Part shown: positions 62,945 through 64,000 of the stretch, one piece after another | How the letters are laid out: every line of letters starts with the position of its first letter | Position numbering within the stretch: the stretch's first letter is position 1 | From: Mesorhizobium sp. | GTDB lineage: Bacteria; Pseudomonadota; Alphaproteobacteria; Rhizobiales; Rhizobiaceae | Length of the DNA stretch: 64,000 nt | NCBI GenBank assembly: GCA_004017275.1 | Contig: SAKE01000015.1 | Location: forward strand, 62,001-126,000 | Direction: 5' to 3' | Program-made: the position numbers and the translations under genes | The notes under the pieces: generated by a model | Told to the model about the DNA's origin: nothing | What the model saw: the letters and a program-made list of their open reading frames with translations, nothing else | Database searches by the model: none

Positions 62945-63862
62945 ATGAACAGCGCCGCCCGCATCGAAGCCTTCCTGGAAATGATGAGCGCCGAGCGGGG
63001 CGCTGCCGAAAACACGCTTTCCTCCTACCGCCGCGACCTCGAGGACGCTTCGGACGCGATCGATGGCGGGCTCGCCGGTGCCGCGCCCGCCGATATCCGC
63101 GCTTATCTCGACGACATCGCCGCGCGCGGCTTTGCACCGACATCGCAGGCGCGCAAACTGTCGGCGATCCGCCAGTTCTTCAAATTCCTCTACGCCGAAG
63201 GCCTGCGCGGCGATGACCCGACCGGCACACTGGACAGTCCAAAAAAGGGCCGCCCGCTGCCCAAGACAATGAACGAGGCCGACACCGGCCGGCTGATCGA
63301 CCGTGCGGCGCAGGAGGCTGGCGATGTGTCGCTTGGCGATGGCGACAGGCTGGCTTCACTGCGCCTGCATGCGCTGGTGGAGGTGCTTTATGCCACCGGC
63401 CTGCGCGTTTCCGAGCTGGTCGGCCTGCCGGTGACGGTGGCTCAGCGCGACGACCGCTTCTTCATGGTGCGCGGCAAGGGCGACAAGGAGCGCATGGTGC
63501 CGCTCTCGGCCAAGGCGCGCACGGCGATGAAAGCCTGGCTTGCCGCCCGCGCCAGGGTTCCCGCTTTCGCCGACAGCCCGTTCCTGTTCCCGGCTGCCTC
63601 CGACAGCGGCTATCTCTCGCGCCAGGTCTTCGCCCGCGACCTGAAAGGGCTGGCGGCAAGGGCCGGCATCGCCTCGGCGAAAATCTCGCCGCACGTGCTG
63701 CGCCATGCCTTTGCCAGCCATCTCCTGCAGAACGGCGCCGATCTCAGGGCCGTGCAGCAACTGCTCGGCCATGCCGACATATCGACGACACAGATTTACA
63801 CCCATGTTCTGGAAGAGCGGCTGGTACGGCTGGTCAACGATCATCATCCGCTTGCCGACTAG
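62945..63862 (+). CDS. xerD: Tyrosine recombinase XerD
   Basis: A 305-residue tyrosine recombinase that resolves chromosome dimers at dif with XerC and FtsK. The N-terminal SAM-like core-binding domain covers residues 1-90. Catalytic residues are all visible: Arg in [11 protein letters not shown], Lys in [11 protein letters not shown], His-x-x-Arg in [13 protein letters not shown], His in LLGHADIS and the nucleophilic Tyr in [13 protein letters not shown] near the end. It is housekeeping rather than part of a mobile element, as shown by its place between aroK and accA. Confidence 0.95.
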   Translation: MNSAARIEAFLEMMSAERGAAENTLSSYRRDLEDASDAIDGGLAGAAPADIRAYLDDIAARGFAPTSQARKLSAIRQFFKFLYAEGLRGDDPTGTLDSPKKGRPLPKTMNEADTGRLIDRAAQEAGDVSLGDGDRLASLRLHALVEVLYATGLRVSELVGLPVTVAQRDDRFFMVRGKGDKERMVPLSAKARTAMKAWLAARARVPAFADSPFLFPAASDSGYLSRQVFARDLKGLAARAGIASAKISPHVLRHAFASHLLQNGADLRAVQQLLGHADISTTQIYTHVLEERLVRLVNDHHPLAD

Positions 63863-63863
63863 G

Positions 63864-63883
63864 CCTCATATCGCTATGTGAGG
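63864..63883 (+). terminator. Stem-loop after xerD, weak terminator candidate
   Basis: CCTCATAT-CGCT-ATGTGAGG forms an eight-pair stem (one G-T pair) with a four-base loop, two bases after the xerD stop. No T-run follows, so termination is uncertain. It separates xerD from accA. Confidence 0.35.
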
Positions 63884-63961
63884 ACGACGTTTCACCGCCC
63901 GGAGCCTTGGATTCAAGGGTTCCGTCAGCCATTGCCTTCCGATGTATCGGTCCGCTCACGC

Positions 63962-64000
63962 ATGTATAATTACCTCGACTTCGAAAAGCCGGTGCAGGAC
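63962..64000 (+). CDS. accA: Acetyl-CoA carboxylase carboxyltransferase subunit alpha, first 13 codons
   Basis: Only MYNYLDFEKPVQD is inside the window. This is the standard N-terminus of rhizobial AccA, and xerD-accA is a common order in these bacteria. The protein forms the carboxyltransferase with AccD, making malonyl-CoA for fatty acid synthesis. The remainder lies past the window end. Confidence 0.8.
   Translation, partial: MYNYLDFEKPVQD

Noticed and set aside
62945-63862. XerD considered as an integrase of a mobile element
   Set aside because: All features and the aroK/accA neighbourhood match the chromosomal dimer-resolution recombinase; no att repeats or tRNA are nearby.

Overview
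The window is GC-rich, densely packed chromosomal DNA from an alphaproteobacterium, most likely a Mesorhizobium or close Phyllobacteriaceae relative (order Hyphomicrobiales). This rests on gene order and protein character: cobT-cobS-J protein-bolA, aroK-aroB-corC, xerD-accA, ftsE-ftsX-ydcF-plsC, a SAM-II riboswitch before metX-metW, and dispersed palindromes built around GATCATGCTC. No database search was possible, so the genus is an inference.

Layout. 1-5.1 kb (minus): ugpB-ugpA-ugpE-ugpC import operon ending in a metallophosphoesterase cut by the window edge. 5.6-8.0 kb: MHYT-PAS-GGDEF-EAL c-di-GMP protein. 8.1-11.9 kb: tlpA-like gene facing away from argH, lptM-like and lysA. 11.9-18.8 kb: an ArsR regulator with a threonine dehydratase, a large TIGR02302 envelope protein, a glyoxalase, a LysR regulator, a DMT exporter and a single-domain response regulator. 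18.9-25.9 kb: hpt, an unknown membrane protein, and ftsE-ftsX-ydcF ... plsC, apparently interrupted by three accessory genes. 25.9-31.5 kb: transporters, oxidoreductases, chaC, a DUF2125 protein and a PfkB kinase. 31.5-35.8 kb: tyrosine/histidine-type genes facing away from the riboswitch-controlled metX-metW. 35.8-43.7 kb: mostly single genes, including a YddA/SbmA-like ABC protein, gloB, YhhN and a YddG-like exporter. 43.9-45.8 kb: rpmB, then a queuosine precursor transporter whose start codon lies inside a preQ1-I-like aptamer. 45.8-52.1 kb: ArsR-SRPBCC pair, a large inverted repeat, phytase-like protein, cobT, cobS, J protein, bolA. 52.2-59.9 kb: an apparently accessory block (ThDP enzyme, Tat-type hydrolase, prkA-yeaH-spoVR). 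59.9-64 kb: corC-like, aroB, aroK, a small membrane protein, xerD and the first codons of accA.

The strongest regulatory signals are three. One is a near-textbook SAM-II aptamer plus intrinsic terminator before metX. The second is a very compact preQ1-I candidate in which the Shine-Dalgarno sequence is in P1 and the AUG is in the pseudoknot strand. The third is an EcfG-type (GGAAC-N16-aGTT) promoter candidate before prkA-yeaH-spoVR, which would place that starvation module in the general stress response. No rRNA or tRNA gene, CRISPR array, prophage or complete insertion sequence was recognised.
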